NCBI GenBank assembly: GCA_947494975.1
Contig: CANLXA010000001.1
Location: 248,001 to 312,000, forward strand
Reading direction: 5' to 3'
DNA length: 64,000 bases
From: an uncultured Roseicyclus sp.
GTDB lineage: Bacteria > Pseudomonadota > Alphaproteobacteria > Rhodobacterales > Rhodobacteraceae
This document shows positions 46,002-55,965 of the stretch, one piece after another. The notes below the pieces were generated by a model, which ran no database searches, was not told the DNA's origin, and saw only the letters and a list, made by a program, of their open reading frames with translations. A program made the translations under genes and the position numbers. Within the stretch, counting starts at the first letter, position 1, and each line of letters opens with the position of its first letter.

Positions 46002-46574
46002 ATGCCCCGCACCGGTATGATGGCTATACGGAAGGACGCGCTTGTCAACGCAACGATTTCGGAGATCGGTCGCGCGGGCAGCCTGGATGTGACCGTGGGA
46101 CAGATCGCCAAGGTCGCGGGCGTCAGCAGCGCATTGGCGCATCACTACTTCGGCTCCAAGGACGATCTTCTTCTGGCCGCAATGCGCGCGATCTTGCGGG
46201 AATTCGGCGCGGCGGCGCGGGCGGAACTGGCCAAAGCCACCACCCCCATGCAGCGTCTGGACGCCATCGCACGGGCCAGCTTTGGCGGCAAGAACTTCAG
46301 CCCCGACGTCGTGTCGGCCTGGTTGACCTTCTACGTCATGGCGCAACGCGACGCGGAGGCCGCGCGCCTGTTGCGAGTGTATCAGCACCGGTTGGTGTCG
46401 AACCTGACCCACGGGTTAAGGCCGTTAACCTCTGAACCCCAGCGGATCGCCGAGACCGCCGCCGCGTTGATCGACGGCCTCTACATCCGCCATGCCCTGG
46501 CCGAGGTCGGGCCGCCCGACGGAACGGCCGCCGCCGCCCGTGTCATGGATTATCTGAACGTGGCACTGGCATGA
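46002..46574 (+). CDS. betI: Choline-responsive repressor BetI
   Basis: A 190-residue TetR-family repressor. The N-terminal helix-turn-helix runs RKDALVNATISEIGRAGSLDVTVGQIAKVAGVSSALAHHYFGSKDDLLLAAMR, very like BetI. ATG 46002 has GGAG upstream; the earlier TTG frame overlaps the operator and is not used. It is first in betI-betC-betB-betA and overlaps betC by four bases. One GTTAA-N4-GTTAA motif lies inside (46415). Confidence 0.93.
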   Translation: MPRTGMMAIRKDALVNATISEIGRAGSLDVTVGQIAKVAGVSSALAHHYFGSKDDLLLAAMRAILREFGAAARAELAKATTPMQRLDAIARASFGGKNFSPDVVSAWLTFYVMAQRDAEAARLLRVYQHRLVSNLTHGLRPLTSEPQRIAETAAALIDGLYIRHALAEVGPPDGTAAAARVMDYLNVALA

Positions 46575-48109
46575 GCAAACCGAACATCCTTATCCTGATG
46601 GTGGACCAGTTGAACGGGACGTTGTTCCCCGACGGCCCCGCCGATTGGCTCCACGCGCCCAACCTCAAGGCGCTGGCCGCGCGATCAACCCGGTTTGCCA
46701 ACAGCTACACTGCCTCACCCCTCTGCGCGCCGGGTCGGGCCTCGTTCATGTCCGGCCAATTGCCGTCGCGCACGGGCGTTTACGACAATGCCGCCGAATT
46801 TGCATCGTCGATCCCGACCTATGCCCACCATCTACGCCGCGCGGGGTATTACACCGCGCTGTCGGGCAAGATGCATTTCGTGGGACCCGACCAGCTTCAC
46901 GGTTATGAGCAGCGCCTGACGACCGATATCTATCCGGCCGATTTCGGGTGGACGCCGGACTACCGCAAACCGGGTGAGCGGATCGATTGGTGGTATCACA
47001 ATATGGGCTCGGTCACCGGCGCGGGCGTGGCCGAGATCACCAACCAGATGGAATATGACGACGCTGTCACCTTCGAGGCCGAGCAAAAGCTGTATGATCT
47101 CTCGCGCGGCCATGATGACCGGCCCTGGTGCCTGACCGTCAGCTTCACCCATCCGCACGACCCCTACGTGGCGCGCAAGCGGTTTTGGGACCTCTATGGG
47201 GACTGCGAGCATCTCCTGCCCGAGGTCGGCGATCTGGGCTACGACGCGCAAGACCCTCATTCGCAACGGATTTTCGATGCCAACGATTGGCGTAGCTTTG
47301 ACATCTCCGAGGAAGACATCCGCCGCTCGCGCCGCGCCTATTTCGCCAACATCTCCTATCTGGATGAGAAGATCGGCAGCGTGTTGGATGTGCTGAAACG
47401 CACGCAGCAGGACGCCATCGTGGTCTTTGTCTCCGATCATGGCGACATGCTGGGCGAGCGCGGATTGTGGTTCAAGATGACCTTCTTCGAAGGCTCCGCG
47501 CGCGTGCCGCTGATGATCTCGGCACCGGCGATGGAACCGGGCTTGGTCACCGATCCTGTCTCCACCATCGACCTGTGCCCCACCCTTTGCGACCTTGCCG
47601 GGGTGTCGATGGCGGAGGTCATGCCGTGGACCGATGGCGAAACACTGGTGCCGCTCGGCCAAGGGGTTAACCGCGTTAATCCTGTTGCGATGGAATATGC
47701 GGCGGAGGCCTCCCACTCCCCGCTTGTTGCGCTCCGCGAGGGCCGCTGGAAGTACACCAATTGCGCCATCGACCCCGAGCAGCTGTTCGATATGGAGGCC
47801 GATCCGCAGGAGCTGACCAACCTTGCCGATGACCCGACGCATGCGGCCACGTTGGAGCAATTCCGCGTCAAAGCCGCCGAGCGTTGGGACCTGGAAGCCT
47901 TCGACGCCGATGTCCGCGAAAGCCAGGCACGCCGCTGGGTCGTCTATGAATCGCTTCGCAACGGCGCCTATTTCCCGTGGGATTTCCAGCCCCTGCGCGA
48001 CGCCTCCAACCGCTACATGCGCAATCATATGGATCTCAACATTGTTGAGGAAAATCAACGATTTCCACGGGGTGTGCAACCTTGCACACCGCCCAGAGAA
48101 CAGGACTAG
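46571..48109 (+). CDS. betC: Choline-sulfatase BetC
   Basis: A 512-residue arylsulfatase-family enzyme that hydrolyses choline-O-sulfate to choline and sulfate. The formylglycine site is Cys52 in SPLCAPGRASFMSG (CxPxR type). Other motifs are LMVDQLNG at the N-terminus, GKMHFVGPDQLHGYE, and VSDHGDMLGERGLW for metal binding. The C-terminal choline-sulfatase domain ends near NHMDLN. The last codons run through a perfect 20-base dyad (48071-48090) before betB. Confidence 0.95.
   Translation: MSKPNILILMVDQLNGTLFPDGPADWLHAPNLKALAARSTRFANSYTASPLCAPGRASFMSGQLPSRTGVYDNAAEFASSIPTYAHHLRRAGYYTALSGKMHFVGPDQLHGYEQRLTTDIYPADFGWTPDYRKPGERIDWWYHNMGSVTGAGVAEITNQMEYDDAVTFEAEQKLYDLSRGHDDRPWCLTVSFTHPHDPYVARKRFWDLYGDCEHLLPEVGDLGYDAQDPHSQRIFDANDWRSFDISEEDIRRSRRAYFANISYLDEKIGSVLDVLKRTQQDAIVVFVSDHGDMLGERGLWFKMTFFEGSARVPLMISAPAMEPGLVTDPVSTIDLCPTLCDLAGVSMAEVMPWTDGETLVPLGQGVNRVNPVAMEYAAEASHSPLVALREGRWKYTNCAIDPEQLFDMEADPQELTNLADDPTHAATLEQFRVKAAERWDLEAFDADVRESQARRWVVYESLRNGAYFPWDFQPLRDASNRYMRNHMDLNIVEENQRFPRGVQPCTPPREQD
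48071..48090. promoter_or_regulatory. Perfect dyad at the betC-betB junction
   Basis: GGTGTGCAA-CC-TTGCACACC, 9-bp arms with a two-base centre, lies inside the last codons of betC, 26 bases before the betB start. Just upstream, ATTGTTGA-GGAAAA-TCAACGAT forms another near-perfect hairpin. They could be operators for a second regulator or RNA structures that set betB translation. Confidence 0.5.
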
Positions 48110-48115
48110 GCCGCC

Positions 48116-49561
48116 ATGCAACCCACCGCCTCCCACTACGTCAACGGCGCCTATCTGGAAGACGATGCAGGCGCCGACATCCCGGTGATCTTCCCTGCCA
48201 CGGGTGAGCAGATCGCGCTGGTTCACGAAGCCACGCCCGCCGTGATCGAAGCGGCGCTGGCCTCGGCCAAGGCCGCGCAGGCGGACTGGGCGGCGATGAT
48301 GCCCGTTGAGCGTGGCCGCATCCTGCGCCGCGCCGCCGATATCATGCGTGAGCGGAACCGGGAGTTGTCGGAGCTTGAAACTCTCGACACCGGCAAGCCG
48401 ATCCAGGAAACCTTGGTGGCGGACGCAACTTCCGCCGCCGATGCGCTGGAGTATTTCGGCGGCATGGCCGCGACACTGACCGGCGATCATATGCCCCTGG
48501 GCGGCGATTGGGCTTACACGATGCGGGTGCCGCTCGGCGTGTGCGTGGGTATCGGCGCGTGGAACTACCCCACCCAGATCGCGGCATGGAAAGGCGCCCC
48601 CGCGCTGACCTGCGGGAACACGATGGTCTTCAAACCGTCCGAGCAAACGCCGCTTTGTGCCCTCAAAGTGGCCGAGATCCTGACGGAGGCCGGCGCGCCA
48701 CCGGGTGTCTACAACGTCATTCAAGGCGGTGGCACGGTTGGGAAATCTCTGGTGGAGGATTCCCGCACGGCCAAAGTCTCCCTCACGGGCTCGGCGGCGA
48801 CGGGAAAAAAGGTTTACGCCGCTGCAGCCGCCCGGATGAAGCACGTAACGATGGAACTAGGTGGGAAGTCACCCCTGATCATCTTTGATGATGCCGATCT
48901 CGAATCTGCCGTCTCGGCCGCGATCAACGCCAACTTCTACGCCTCCGGGCAGGTCTGCTCCAACGGCACCCGGGTGTTCGTCCAGAACGGCATCAAGGAG
49001 GCTTTCCTGGCCCGCCTGGTGGCGCGGACCTCGCAGGCTATCATCGGTGATCCGAGGGATGACGCCACGACTTTCGGCCCCATGGTGAGTGAAGAACAGC
49101 TCGCAATCACTTGTTCCTACATCGAAAAAGGCCTCTCTGAAGGCGCGCGGTTAATTCATGGTGGCAAACGGCTGGATCAGCCCGGCTGCTATATCGAGCC
49201 CACGATCTTCGCTGATGTGACCGATGACATGACCATCGCACGGGAAGAGATCTTTGGCCCGGTCATGTCCGTTTTGGATTTTGACACCGAAGAGGAGGTG
49301 CTGACCCGCGCCAACGCCACCGAACTCGGCCTGACCGGGGCCGTCTTCACCGCCGACCTGACCCGCGCGCACCGCGTTGTCCACGCCATCGATGCCGGAT
49401 CCGTTTGGATCAACCAATACAATCTCACCCCCGTCGAAGTCCCGTTCGGCGGCATGAAAGGCTCAGGCGTGGGGCGTGAAAACTCCAGGGCGGCCATCGA
49501 GCATTATTCGCAACTCAAGACCGTGTATGTCGGCATGTCCCCGGTGGAGGCCGCGTTCTGA
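48116..49561 (+). CDS. betB: Betaine aldehyde dehydrogenase BetB
   Basis: A 481-residue NAD(P)-dependent aldehyde dehydrogenase that oxidises betaine aldehyde to glycine betaine. Seen are the cofactor region PWNYP-like [32 protein letters not shown], the catalytic Glu in [13 protein letters not shown], the catalytic Cys in [13 protein letters not shown], and [13 protein letters not shown]. The length is as usual. It is coupled to betA by TGATG overlap. Confidence 0.95.
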   Translation: MQPTASHYVNGAYLEDDAGADIPVIFPATGEQIALVHEATPAVIEAALASAKAAQADWAAMMPVERGRILRRAADIMRERNRELSELETLDTGKPIQETLVADATSAADALEYFGGMAATLTGDHMPLGGDWAYTMRVPLGVCVGIGAWNYPTQIAAWKGAPALTCGNTMVFKPSEQTPLCALKVAEILTEAGAPPGVYNVIQGGGTVGKSLVEDSRTAKVSLTGSAATGKKVYAAAAARMKHVTMELGGKSPLIIFDDADLESAVSAAINANFYASGQVCSNGTRVFVQNGIKEAFLARLVARTSQAIIGDPRDDATTFGPMVSEEQLAITCSYIEKGLSEGARLIHGGKRLDQPGCYIEPTIFADVTDDMTIAREEIFGPVMSVLDFDTEEEVLTRANATELGLTGAVFTADLTRAHRVVHAIDAGSVWINQYNLTPVEVPFGGMKGSGVGRENSRAAIEHYSQLKTVYVGMSPVEAAF

Positions 49562-51231
49562 TGGAAGCCGATTACGTCATCGTCGGCGCGGGCTCTGCAG
49601 GCTGTGCAATGGCTTACCGTCTGTCCGAGGCGGGAAAATCCGTGCTGGTCATCGAACATGGCGGATCCGATTGGGGGCCGTTCATCAATATGCCGGCCGC
49701 CCTCAGCTATCCCATGGGCATGAAACGGTACGATTGGGGCTATGTGACGGAGCCCGAACCGCACATGAACAACCGCGTCATGGCCTGCCCGCGCGGTAAA
49801 GTCATCGGCGGGTCCAGCTCGATCAACGGCATGATTTATGTCCGCGGCCACGCCCGCGATTTCGACACATGGGCTGACATGGGTGCAGACGGCTGGTCCT
49901 ACGCCGACGTTCTGCCCTATTTCAAACGGGCGGAAACCTGGCACGGCGATGCGGGTGATCCAGCCTTTCGCGGCCATGACGGCCCGGTGCATGTCACCCG
50001 TGGCCCTCGTAAAAACCCGCTGTATCAAGCCTTTATCGATGCGGGAGTTGCTGCGGGCTATGGCGCAACCGATGATTACAATGGCCATCGCCAGGAGGGG
50101 TTTGGCGCGTTTGAGATGACGATCTGGCAAGGCAAGCGCTGGTCCGCGGCTTCCGCCTATCTCAAGCCGGCGCTTCAACGCTCCAACTGCGGCATTGTGA
50201 AGGGCTTGGTCGAAAAGATCGAGATCACCGAAGGGCGTGCTACCGGCGTGCGACTTGCCGGTGGTCGGGTGGTCCGCGCGCGCGCGGAAGTCGTCTTGTG
50301 TGCCGGTGCGATCAATTCGCCTAAAATTCTAATGCTTAGTGGAATTGGGCCGGCTAACCATCTGGCGGATCAGGGCATTTCCGTGATCGCGGATCGCGCT
50401 GGCGTGGGCCAAAACCTGCAGGACCATCTGGAATTGTACGTCCAGTTCGCAGCGTCAAAGCCCGTTTCGATCGCACCTTATTGGTCGCTCTGGGGCAAGG
50501 CCCTGGTCGGGGCGCAATGGCTTTTCACGAAGACCGGCCTGGGGGCGTCGAACAACTTCGAGGCCTGCGGGTTCATCCGGTCGAAGAACGGCGTGGAATA
50601 TCCTGATATTCAATATCATTTCCTTCCGATCGCGGTACGTTACGACGGCAAGACCCCACCGGGCGGCCACGGGTTTCAGGCCCATACGGGCCCGATGCGG
50701 TCACCCTCGCGCGGGGACATCACGTTGCGCAGCGCCGATCCCGCCGACGCGCCCCGCATCCGGTTCAACTACATGTCGACCGAGCAGGACTGGCAGGATT
50801 TCCGCCGCGCCATCCGTTTGACTCGCGAAATCATGGCGACGGATCCTATCGCGCAATATGTCGGCCATGAGATCCAGCCTGGCGACGCGGCGCAAGATGA
50901 CGATGCCATCGACGCCGTCATCCGGGAGCACGCCGAAAGTGCGTACCACCCCTGCGGCACAGCACGGATGGGGCAGCGTGACGATCCAAACGCCGTTGTG
51001 GACCCGGAGAACCGCGTGATCGGTATAGACGGGTTGCGTCTTGCCGACAGTTCAATTTTCCCTTTGATCCCAAATGGTAATCTGAATGCGCCGTCGATCA
51101 TGGTCGGTGAAAAGGCCGCCGACCATATCCTTGGACGTCGCCTTGCGCCGGAAAATCTGCGGCCCTGGATCGCACCCGATTGGCGGAATGCGCAGCGCGA
51201 AGCCTATGCCTTGGCGGATGCGGCCGAATAG
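49561..51231 (+). CDS. betA: Choline dehydrogenase BetA
   Basis: A 556-residue flavoprotein of the GMC oxidoreductase family. The FAD-binding motif is [21 protein letters not shown]. The GMC signatures are [24 protein letters not shown] and [16 protein letters not shown]. The catalytic His is in [12 protein letters not shown]. It is membrane-associated in other bacteria and feeds electrons from choline to the respiratory chain. It is the last gene of betICBA. Confidence 0.96.
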   Translation: MEADYVIVGAGSAGCAMAYRLSEAGKSVLVIEHGGSDWGPFINMPAALSYPMGMKRYDWGYVTEPEPHMNNRVMACPRGKVIGGSSSINGMIYVRGHARDFDTWADMGADGWSYADVLPYFKRAETWHGDAGDPAFRGHDGPVHVTRGPRKNPLYQAFIDAGVAAGYGATDDYNGHRQEGFGAFEMTIWQGKRWSAASAYLKPALQRSNCGIVKGLVEKIEITEGRATGVRLAGGRVVRARAEVVLCAGAINSPKILMLSGIGPANHLADQGISVIADRAGVGQNLQDHLELYVQFAASKPVSIAPYWSLWGKALVGAQWLFTKTGLGASNNFEACGFIRSKNGVEYPDIQYHFLPIAVRYDGKTPPGGHGFQAHTGPMRSPSRGDITLRSADPADAPRIRFNYMSTEQDWQDFRRAIRLTREIMATDPIAQYVGHEIQPGDAAQDDDAIDAVIREHAESAYHPCGTARMGQRDDPNAVVDPENRVIGIDGLRLADSSIFPLIPNGNLNAPSIMVGEKAADHILGRRLAPENLRPWIAPDWRNAQREAYALADAAE

Positions 51232-51233
51232 GG

Positions 51234-52448
51234 TTAATCGCCGATCAAGAGCACCCGGCCGAACGGGGGGTCTGGTGCGCGGCGTCCGGGCACGGCCCAC
51301 AAAACCGGAAAGGACGGGGCCGGGCCAAACGGCGCGTCGAGATCGGTCAGCATGATGAGGATCGAGGGCTGGAGACGGGCGGCGGCCTCCATGACCGGCC
51401 CAAAATCCGTGCCGCCGCCCGTCCGTAAATCTGCCCCGGTCAGAGACCAGCCTCCGGACCCTAGTTGCCGCTGCTCGTGAACGTCCTCGTCGAAAGCCAA
51501 CAGGTGAGCCTCGGCTCCTGTTCTTCGGCTAACGCCTTCTGCTTCAACGGAAAAAAGGGCGAGCGTCATCGGGTCGATGGAGCTGCTTGTATCCAGACCG
51601 ATCGCCACGCGGGGACGAAGGGCGTCGCGGGCGCGGCCCGGCTCGAACACCGGTTCCGGAGCACCCCGCGCCATCGCATCGGAGAGCATGGCCGCCCACC
51701 TTCCCGCAGGACGGCGATAGGATCTTCTTGGCATGTCGGACAACGCGCGGGCCAGGATCCCCCGCAATTGAACTTCCCATGGCACGGCGGGCGGCGAAAG
51801 GTCGGCCAGGATCGCGCCCAACCGCCCGATGCCAGTGCCTGCCGTCCGGCCCGTCTCCAGCGCGCGGATCAGTTGATTGCGCCAGTCAGCAGCGGATTGC
51901 TCTTCGCCGTCCTGGTCTGCCTCCCCCAGTTCCAGATCGCGGGCAAAGCCCCTCTTCGCGCCAAAATCCCGAGCCTTTTCCGCACGCTGCGAGTCAGCGT
52001 GCAGGAACATGGTCAGACGATCGGTGTCCCATTCACCCAAGGCAGCCACGGGAGATTTTGCAGGATGGTCAAGCTCCGACAGAAGATCCATCAGCGAAAT
52101 GGCCGGGCGCGGCAATGCATGCCCGGCCAACAAGAGAGTTTCGTTAATGATGCCATCCGCCGCCAACCCATAGAGCGACGGGTCGAACCGGTCCCCCAAA
52201 CGCTCGGCAATCGCGGCCTGCCGGTTTGAATGCCTGAGCGCCACGTGCAAGACATGATGGGCAACAAGCCCCACCTGTTCAGCCAATCCCAGCGACGCGA
52301 AGATCGGCCCGTAAATGATTGTATTCCCGTGTGTTCGCGTTGCTCCCCGCCCATCGCGATGCCGACACCAGAGGGCAAGGACAGCAAGCGCGGGATCGCT
52401 GTCCCCCAGATGCGCAAGCGCGCGCGCCGCTCGTCCGGAATGGCTCAA
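51234..52448 (-). CDS. VWA-like metallopeptidase protein (DUF2201 type)
   Basis: A 404-residue protein. The N-terminal half has a putative metallopeptidase core, LVAHHVLHVALRHSNR, with HxxxH spacing. The C-terminal half is VWA-like: IGLDTSSSIDPMTLALF (metal-site DxSxS) and MLTDLDAPF. Such proteins pair with MoxR ATPases. The start is uncertain: TTG at 52448 (MSHSGRAARAL) overlaps the MoxR stop and is used here. The frame extends further inside the MoxR gene. Confidence 0.75.
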   Translation of the reverse strand: MSHSGRAARALAHLGDSDPALAVLALWCRHRDGRGATRTHGNTIIYGPIFASLGLAEQVGLVAHHVLHVALRHSNRQAAIAERLGDRFDPSLYGLAADGIINETLLLAGHALPRPAISLMDLLSELDHPAKSPVAALGEWDTDRLTMFLHADSQRAEKARDFGAKRGFARDLELGEADQDGEEQSAADWRNQLIRALETGRTAGTGIGRLGAILADLSPPAVPWEVQLRGILARALSDMPRRSYRRPAGRWAAMLSDAMARGAPEPVFEPGRARDALRPRVAIGLDTSSSIDPMTLALFSVEAEGVSRRTGAEAHLLAFDEDVHEQRQLGSGGWSLTGADLRTGGGTDFGPVMEAAARLQPSILIMLTDLDAPFGPAPSFPVLWAVPGRRAPDPPFGRVLLIGD

Positions 52449-53539
52449 GGCAGGCCCGCCGCTGCGCGGGTCTGCGCATATTCTGCGTAGGCGTCGGATC
52501 CGACAAACGCATCCTGCCATCCCTTTTCCATCGCGCGCCGGATCAGCAGTTCAAACCCGAAGGTTCTTAGCTCCGCCAACGGCAATCCCGAGCGGTTCAG
52601 GCCGTTGAGATCCGCGAGTATCTCAATCGCGGCCGGCATCCGGGCCCGATCGACTGCGCCGATCAGCCCATAGGTTAATGCCGTTAAACCATGCAACGTT
52701 TGGGGATACATCGCCGCGCGATCCGCGCGCGATGCGTCCAACATCGCATCGACTTGAACACTCGCCGCGATCTCATCGGCAATCAGCGCGAATTCCGCGG
52801 CGGCTGCCTCCCCCACGGTGCCTGCAATCATGACCTGCCGCGCGGCTCGATCCGACATCGCCTTCATGATCTGGCTCACGCGGGCCCAGGCGCGGGGCGT
52901 ACAGGCGACCGCTTCACCCCGGCGCAGCGCCTCTTCCGTCGTCTCCAGAAGATCCGGGCGTGTCCGCAGAAACGCCGCTACCGTGGGATGGATGTTCGCA
53001 GTTGGCGCATAATTCTTTAGCCAATCATCGGCGTTGGCCCGGACAATCATGTGGATCAGCCGGTCTGAGAGCGCCGTGCCCATCTCGTAGGCGACCGCAC
53101 CATCTTCCACCATGTTGCCCGCCGCAATGATCATCACCTGGTCTGGCAGCATGTGGCGACCAATGCGGCGTTCCTGAAGCAGCCCATACACGGTCGGTTG
53201 CAGCGATGGGGCCGCGGCGGTCAACTCATCAAGAAAAAGGATGGCGGGGGCCTCGGACTCCGGCAAATCCTCCGGTCGATACCAGACGGTCTTGCCCGCT
53301 TCGTGGTCATAAAACGGCAAACCGCGTAAATCCTGCGGCTCAATCGTCGTGAGGCGGAGATCGAATAACTCCGCCCCGATCTCCCGGCTAAGCTGCTGAA
53401 CAATATCCGTTTTTCCGACACCAGGCCGCCCGTGCAGCATCCAGCTTGCCGTCATGTCACCGGCTAACTGTGCGCTCCACCCGGCCCGCAGCACGCGCAG
53501 GGCCTCACCCGCTGATACCTTTGTTGCGTTGATCGCCAT
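52445..53539 (-). CDS. MoxR-type AAA ATPase
   Basis: A 364-residue AAA+ ATPase. Walker A is MLHGRPGVGKTDIVQQL, Walker B is AILFLDELTAAAPSLQPTVYGLLQE, and sensor 1 is MIIAAGN. MoxR proteins act as chaperones that remodel or insert cofactors into partners, usually with a VWA protein encoded next to them. That holds here, with a four-base overlap downstream and three bases to the upstream membrane protein. One GTTAA-N4-GTTAA motif lies inside (52674). Confidence 0.9.
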   Translation of the reverse strand: MAINATKVSAGEALRVLRAGWSAQLAGDMTASWMLHGRPGVGKTDIVQQLSREIGAELFDLRLTTIEPQDLRGLPFYDHEAGKTVWYRPEDLPESEAPAILFLDELTAAAPSLQPTVYGLLQERRIGRHMLPDQVMIIAAGNMVEDGAVAYEMGTALSDRLIHMIVRANADDWLKNYAPTANIHPTVAAFLRTRPDLLETTEEALRRGEAVACTPRAWARVSQIMKAMSDRAARQVMIAGTVGEAAAAEFALIADEIAASVQVDAMLDASRADRAAMYPQTLHGLTALTYGLIGAVDRARMPAAIEILADLNGLNRSGLPLAELRTFGFELLIRRAMEKGWQDAFVGSDAYAEYAQTRAAAGLP

Positions 53540-53542
53540 CGC

Positions 53543-54229
53543 TCAGGCCTCTGCCATTCGGTGATCCATCCAGGCCGCCAATCGGGCATGGGCCGATACG
53601 CCCGCCGCCTCGATCCGGACCTCACGCATCATCGTGTCCAACCTCAGATTGGCGCGGTGAAAGTCCCGCTCCGTCACGATGTCGTCGAACAATGCCAACA
53701 ATATGTCGCGGTCTCCCTCATCCAGGTCCAGGACGTGGGGGGATGGCTCCGCCGATTGAACGGAGACAAGCGTTAACGGCGTTAACCGCGCGAGTTCTGA
53801 TTGCTCCGCGAACAACAGCAGTTCGCCCGCCTCGATCCCGTGGCGCGCTGCAATCCTGCGCAAGGCGGCCTTGGCTCGAAATGAGACCGCATCGATGATC
53901 CGCTCGGCCTCAGCCTCATCCATCAATCGCTCCCGTGCCTTGTCCGACAATCGAAGGATCTTCAACTCGACGACACCGATCAGCAGGACCATCGCCAGCG
54001 GCGCTTGCGTCACCGGGAGGGCCAGATCGCGGGAAAACAACAAGACGATCACGAACGGCAACAAGGCTGTCAGATATCGCAGCAATTGCACTTCAACGAG
54101 CAACCGCGCCCAGAGCCCCACGCTCCCGCCGCGCGGGATAACCTGCACCCGTCCAAAGATTTTCTTGGGAAGCGACCGGGTTTCAAGAACGCCGGGATTG
54201 CGCAAGGTCTCGGGGGAAAGAACGAACAT
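53543..54229 (-). CDS. Membrane protein of the MoxR/VWA cluster
   Basis: A 228-residue protein with a short N-terminus (MFVLSPETLRNPGVLETRSL), then a hydrophobic pair of helices (LLRYLTALLPFVIVLLF and APLAMVLLIGVVELKI, about residues 50-95), and a soluble helical C-terminal domain. No family is recognised beyond its constant company with MoxR/VWA genes in this order. The start is not certain: ATG 54229 is preferred; ATG 54277 would add 16 residues. One GTTAA-N4-GTTAA motif lies at 53772. Confidence 0.6.
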   Translation of the reverse strand: MFVLSPETLRNPGVLETRSLPKKIFGRVQVIPRGGSVGLWARLLVEVQLLRYLTALLPFVIVLLFSRDLALPVTQAPLAMVLLIGVVELKILRLSDKARERLMDEAEAERIIDAVSFRAKAALRRIAARHGIEAGELLLFAEQSELARLTPLTLVSVQSAEPSPHVLDLDEGDRDILLALFDDIVTERDFHRANLRLDTMMREVRIEAAGVSAHARLAAWMDHRMAEA

Positions 54230-54368
54230 GCAGGCTTTCTTCGTTGCGTCATCTCGGGCACAGATGATGATAACCATAGCGCCAATCGATGCGCCGCCAA
54301 ACGCAACTCTGGCCTGTGAACCGTGGCAAAGCCACCGGCCGCAAAGCCGCCCGTACGAGGATATCAAG

Positions 54369-55748
54369 ATGCAGCCGCTTCCCGCCCCCCTGACTTGCTT
54401 CAAGGCCTATGACGTTCGCGGACGGTTGGATGAAGATCTGACCGAGGCAAACGCATACCGCATTGGCCGCGCATTCGCCGATGTGATGGGCGCCCACCGC
54501 GTGGTGATCGGCCGCGACGTGCGGCCATCATCAGAAGGTCTGGCTAACGCATTGGCCGAGGGTTTGATGGCGGCGGGAGTTGAAGTTCTCGACCTCGGCC
54601 TGTCCGGCACGGAGGAAACGTATTTTGCCGTGTCCCATCTTGAGGCGGATGGAGGGATTTGCGTCACCGCGTCCCATAACCCCATGGAATATAACGGAAT
54701 GAAGATGGTGCAATCCGGTTCGGCGCCCATCGGAGAGGCGGACGGGATGGCGGATATAAAGGCGCTTGCGGAAAGTGGGGCATTCGCGGATGCCGTTCCG
54801 GGCGGGCGGAGGGTCAATATGTCGGAAACCCGCGCGGCCTATGTTGATTGCTGCTTGTCATTTGTCTCAACGTCGGCTCTGAAGCCCTTGAAAATACTTG
54901 TGAATGCAGGGAACGGGGCGGCCGGCCCAACCTTTGATGCAATTGCGGGCGCCCTGGCCGCGCGCGGCGTTCCATGGGAATTCATCCGGATGCATCACGA
55001 GCCAGACGGATCCTTTCCAAACGGGATCCCCAACCCGCTGCTACCCGACAACCAACCACCGACCGGAGAGGCGGTACGCCGCGCGGGGGCCGATCTTGCC
55101 GTGGCCTGGGACGGGGATTTTGATCGCTGCTTTTTCTTCGACCATGAAGGTACGTTCATTCCCGGCGAATATGTCGTGGGCCTTCTGGCCGAGGTTTTCT
55201 TGTCGAAAGCGCCCGGTGCGAAAATCGTGCATGATCCGCGGATCATTTGGAGCACACAAGATGTGGTGGAACGCGCTGGCGGCACATCCATCATGTCGCA
55301 GTGCGGGCACACGAATATCAAACAGGTTCTGAGAGACACAAACGCTGTCTATGGCGGGGAAATGTCGGCCCATCACTATTTCCGAGATTTCTTCTACTGC
55401 GATTCCGGCATGATCCCGTGGCTGCTGGTTGGGGAATTGCTGGGGCGTCGCGGTTGCACACTCAAGGAGCTCGTTGCGCAGATGGCGATCGATTTTCCAT
55501 CCTCGGGTGAGATCAATTTCCGGGTATCCGACGCGTCGGCTGCGATTGCGCGGGTGGAAGCCGCATACGCACCCCACGCCGTGTCACGGGATCAGACGGA
55601 CGGTCTGTCCCTCGCTTTCCCTGATTGGCGACTGAACCTCCGATCTTCCAAAACCGAGCCGCTGTTGCGGTTGAATGTGGAGGCGAGGGGGAGTGCGAAG
55701 CGGGTAAAGCGGGCGGTGTCGGACTTAGCAGACTTGATCAACGCGTAG
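54369..55748 (+). CDS. Phosphomannomutase/phosphoglucomutase
   Basis: A 459-residue alpha-D-phosphohexomutase. The phosphoserine is Ser102 in CVTASHNPMEYNGMK. The Mg site is AWDGDFDRCFFF, and the sugar-specificity loop is YGGEMSAHHYF, the GEMSxH form that fits mannose and glucose phosphates. The C-terminal phosphate loop is SSKTEPLLRLNVEA. It supplies sugar-1-phosphates for polysaccharides, possibly for the envelope genes nearby. GAGG lies eight bases before the ATG. Confidence 0.93.
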   Translation: MQPLPAPLTCFKAYDVRGRLDEDLTEANAYRIGRAFADVMGAHRVVIGRDVRPSSEGLANALAEGLMAAGVEVLDLGLSGTEETYFAVSHLEADGGICVTASHNPMEYNGMKMVQSGSAPIGEADGMADIKALAESGAFADAVPGGRRVNMSETRAAYVDCCLSFVSTSALKPLKILVNAGNGAAGPTFDAIAGALAARGVPWEFIRMHHEPDGSFPNGIPNPLLPDNQPPTGEAVRRAGADLAVAWDGDFDRCFFFDHEGTFIPGEYVVGLLAEVFLSKAPGAKIVHDPRIIWSTQDVVERAGGTSIMSQCGHTNIKQVLRDTNAVYGGEMSAHHYFRDFFYCDSGMIPWLLVGELLGRRGCTLKELVAQMAIDFPSSGEINFRVSDASAAIARVEAAYAPHAVSRDQTDGLSLAFPDWRLNLRSSKTEPLLRLNVEARGSAKRVKRAVSDLADLINA

Positions 55749-55758
55749 ATTTGCATCA

Positions 55759-55776
55759 ATGTCGGCTTTTCGACAT
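55759..55776. terminator. Hairpin after the phosphohexomutase gene
   Basis: ATGTCG-GCTTTT-CGACAT, a perfect 6-bp stem with a 6-base loop, starts 11 bases after the stop. It has no T tract, so it could be a weak terminator or an operator for the following hydantoinase operon. Confidence 0.4.
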
Positions 55777-55965
55777 GATCGAGCTTACTATTGATCTGAA
55801 CCACCTATTCGCATCGCATAATCTACAGACTATATGCATCACGCGAAGACGTTCCAGAGCTTTATACACAGACTTATCCCCAGAATTTCCCTCCCCTCGT
55901 CCGACGCCGTCCCCCTTGTCACTCCTCCGGTCCGCCGCCATTGTTCGCACAAGCGGGGAGCGGTC

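Noticed and set aside
46832-48844. 670-codon open frame on the minus strand across betC and betB
   Set aside because: It is antisense to two well-supported enzymes. Long opposite frames are common in G+C-rich coding DNA, and its product is a low-complexity His/Arg/Gly-rich chain.
35515-53786. Reading the GTTAA-N4-GTTAA motifs as CtrA boxes
   Set aside because: CtrA sites are TTAA-N7-TTAA. Here the spacing is always five bases between TTAA units, and the copies lie inside genes rather than promoters.
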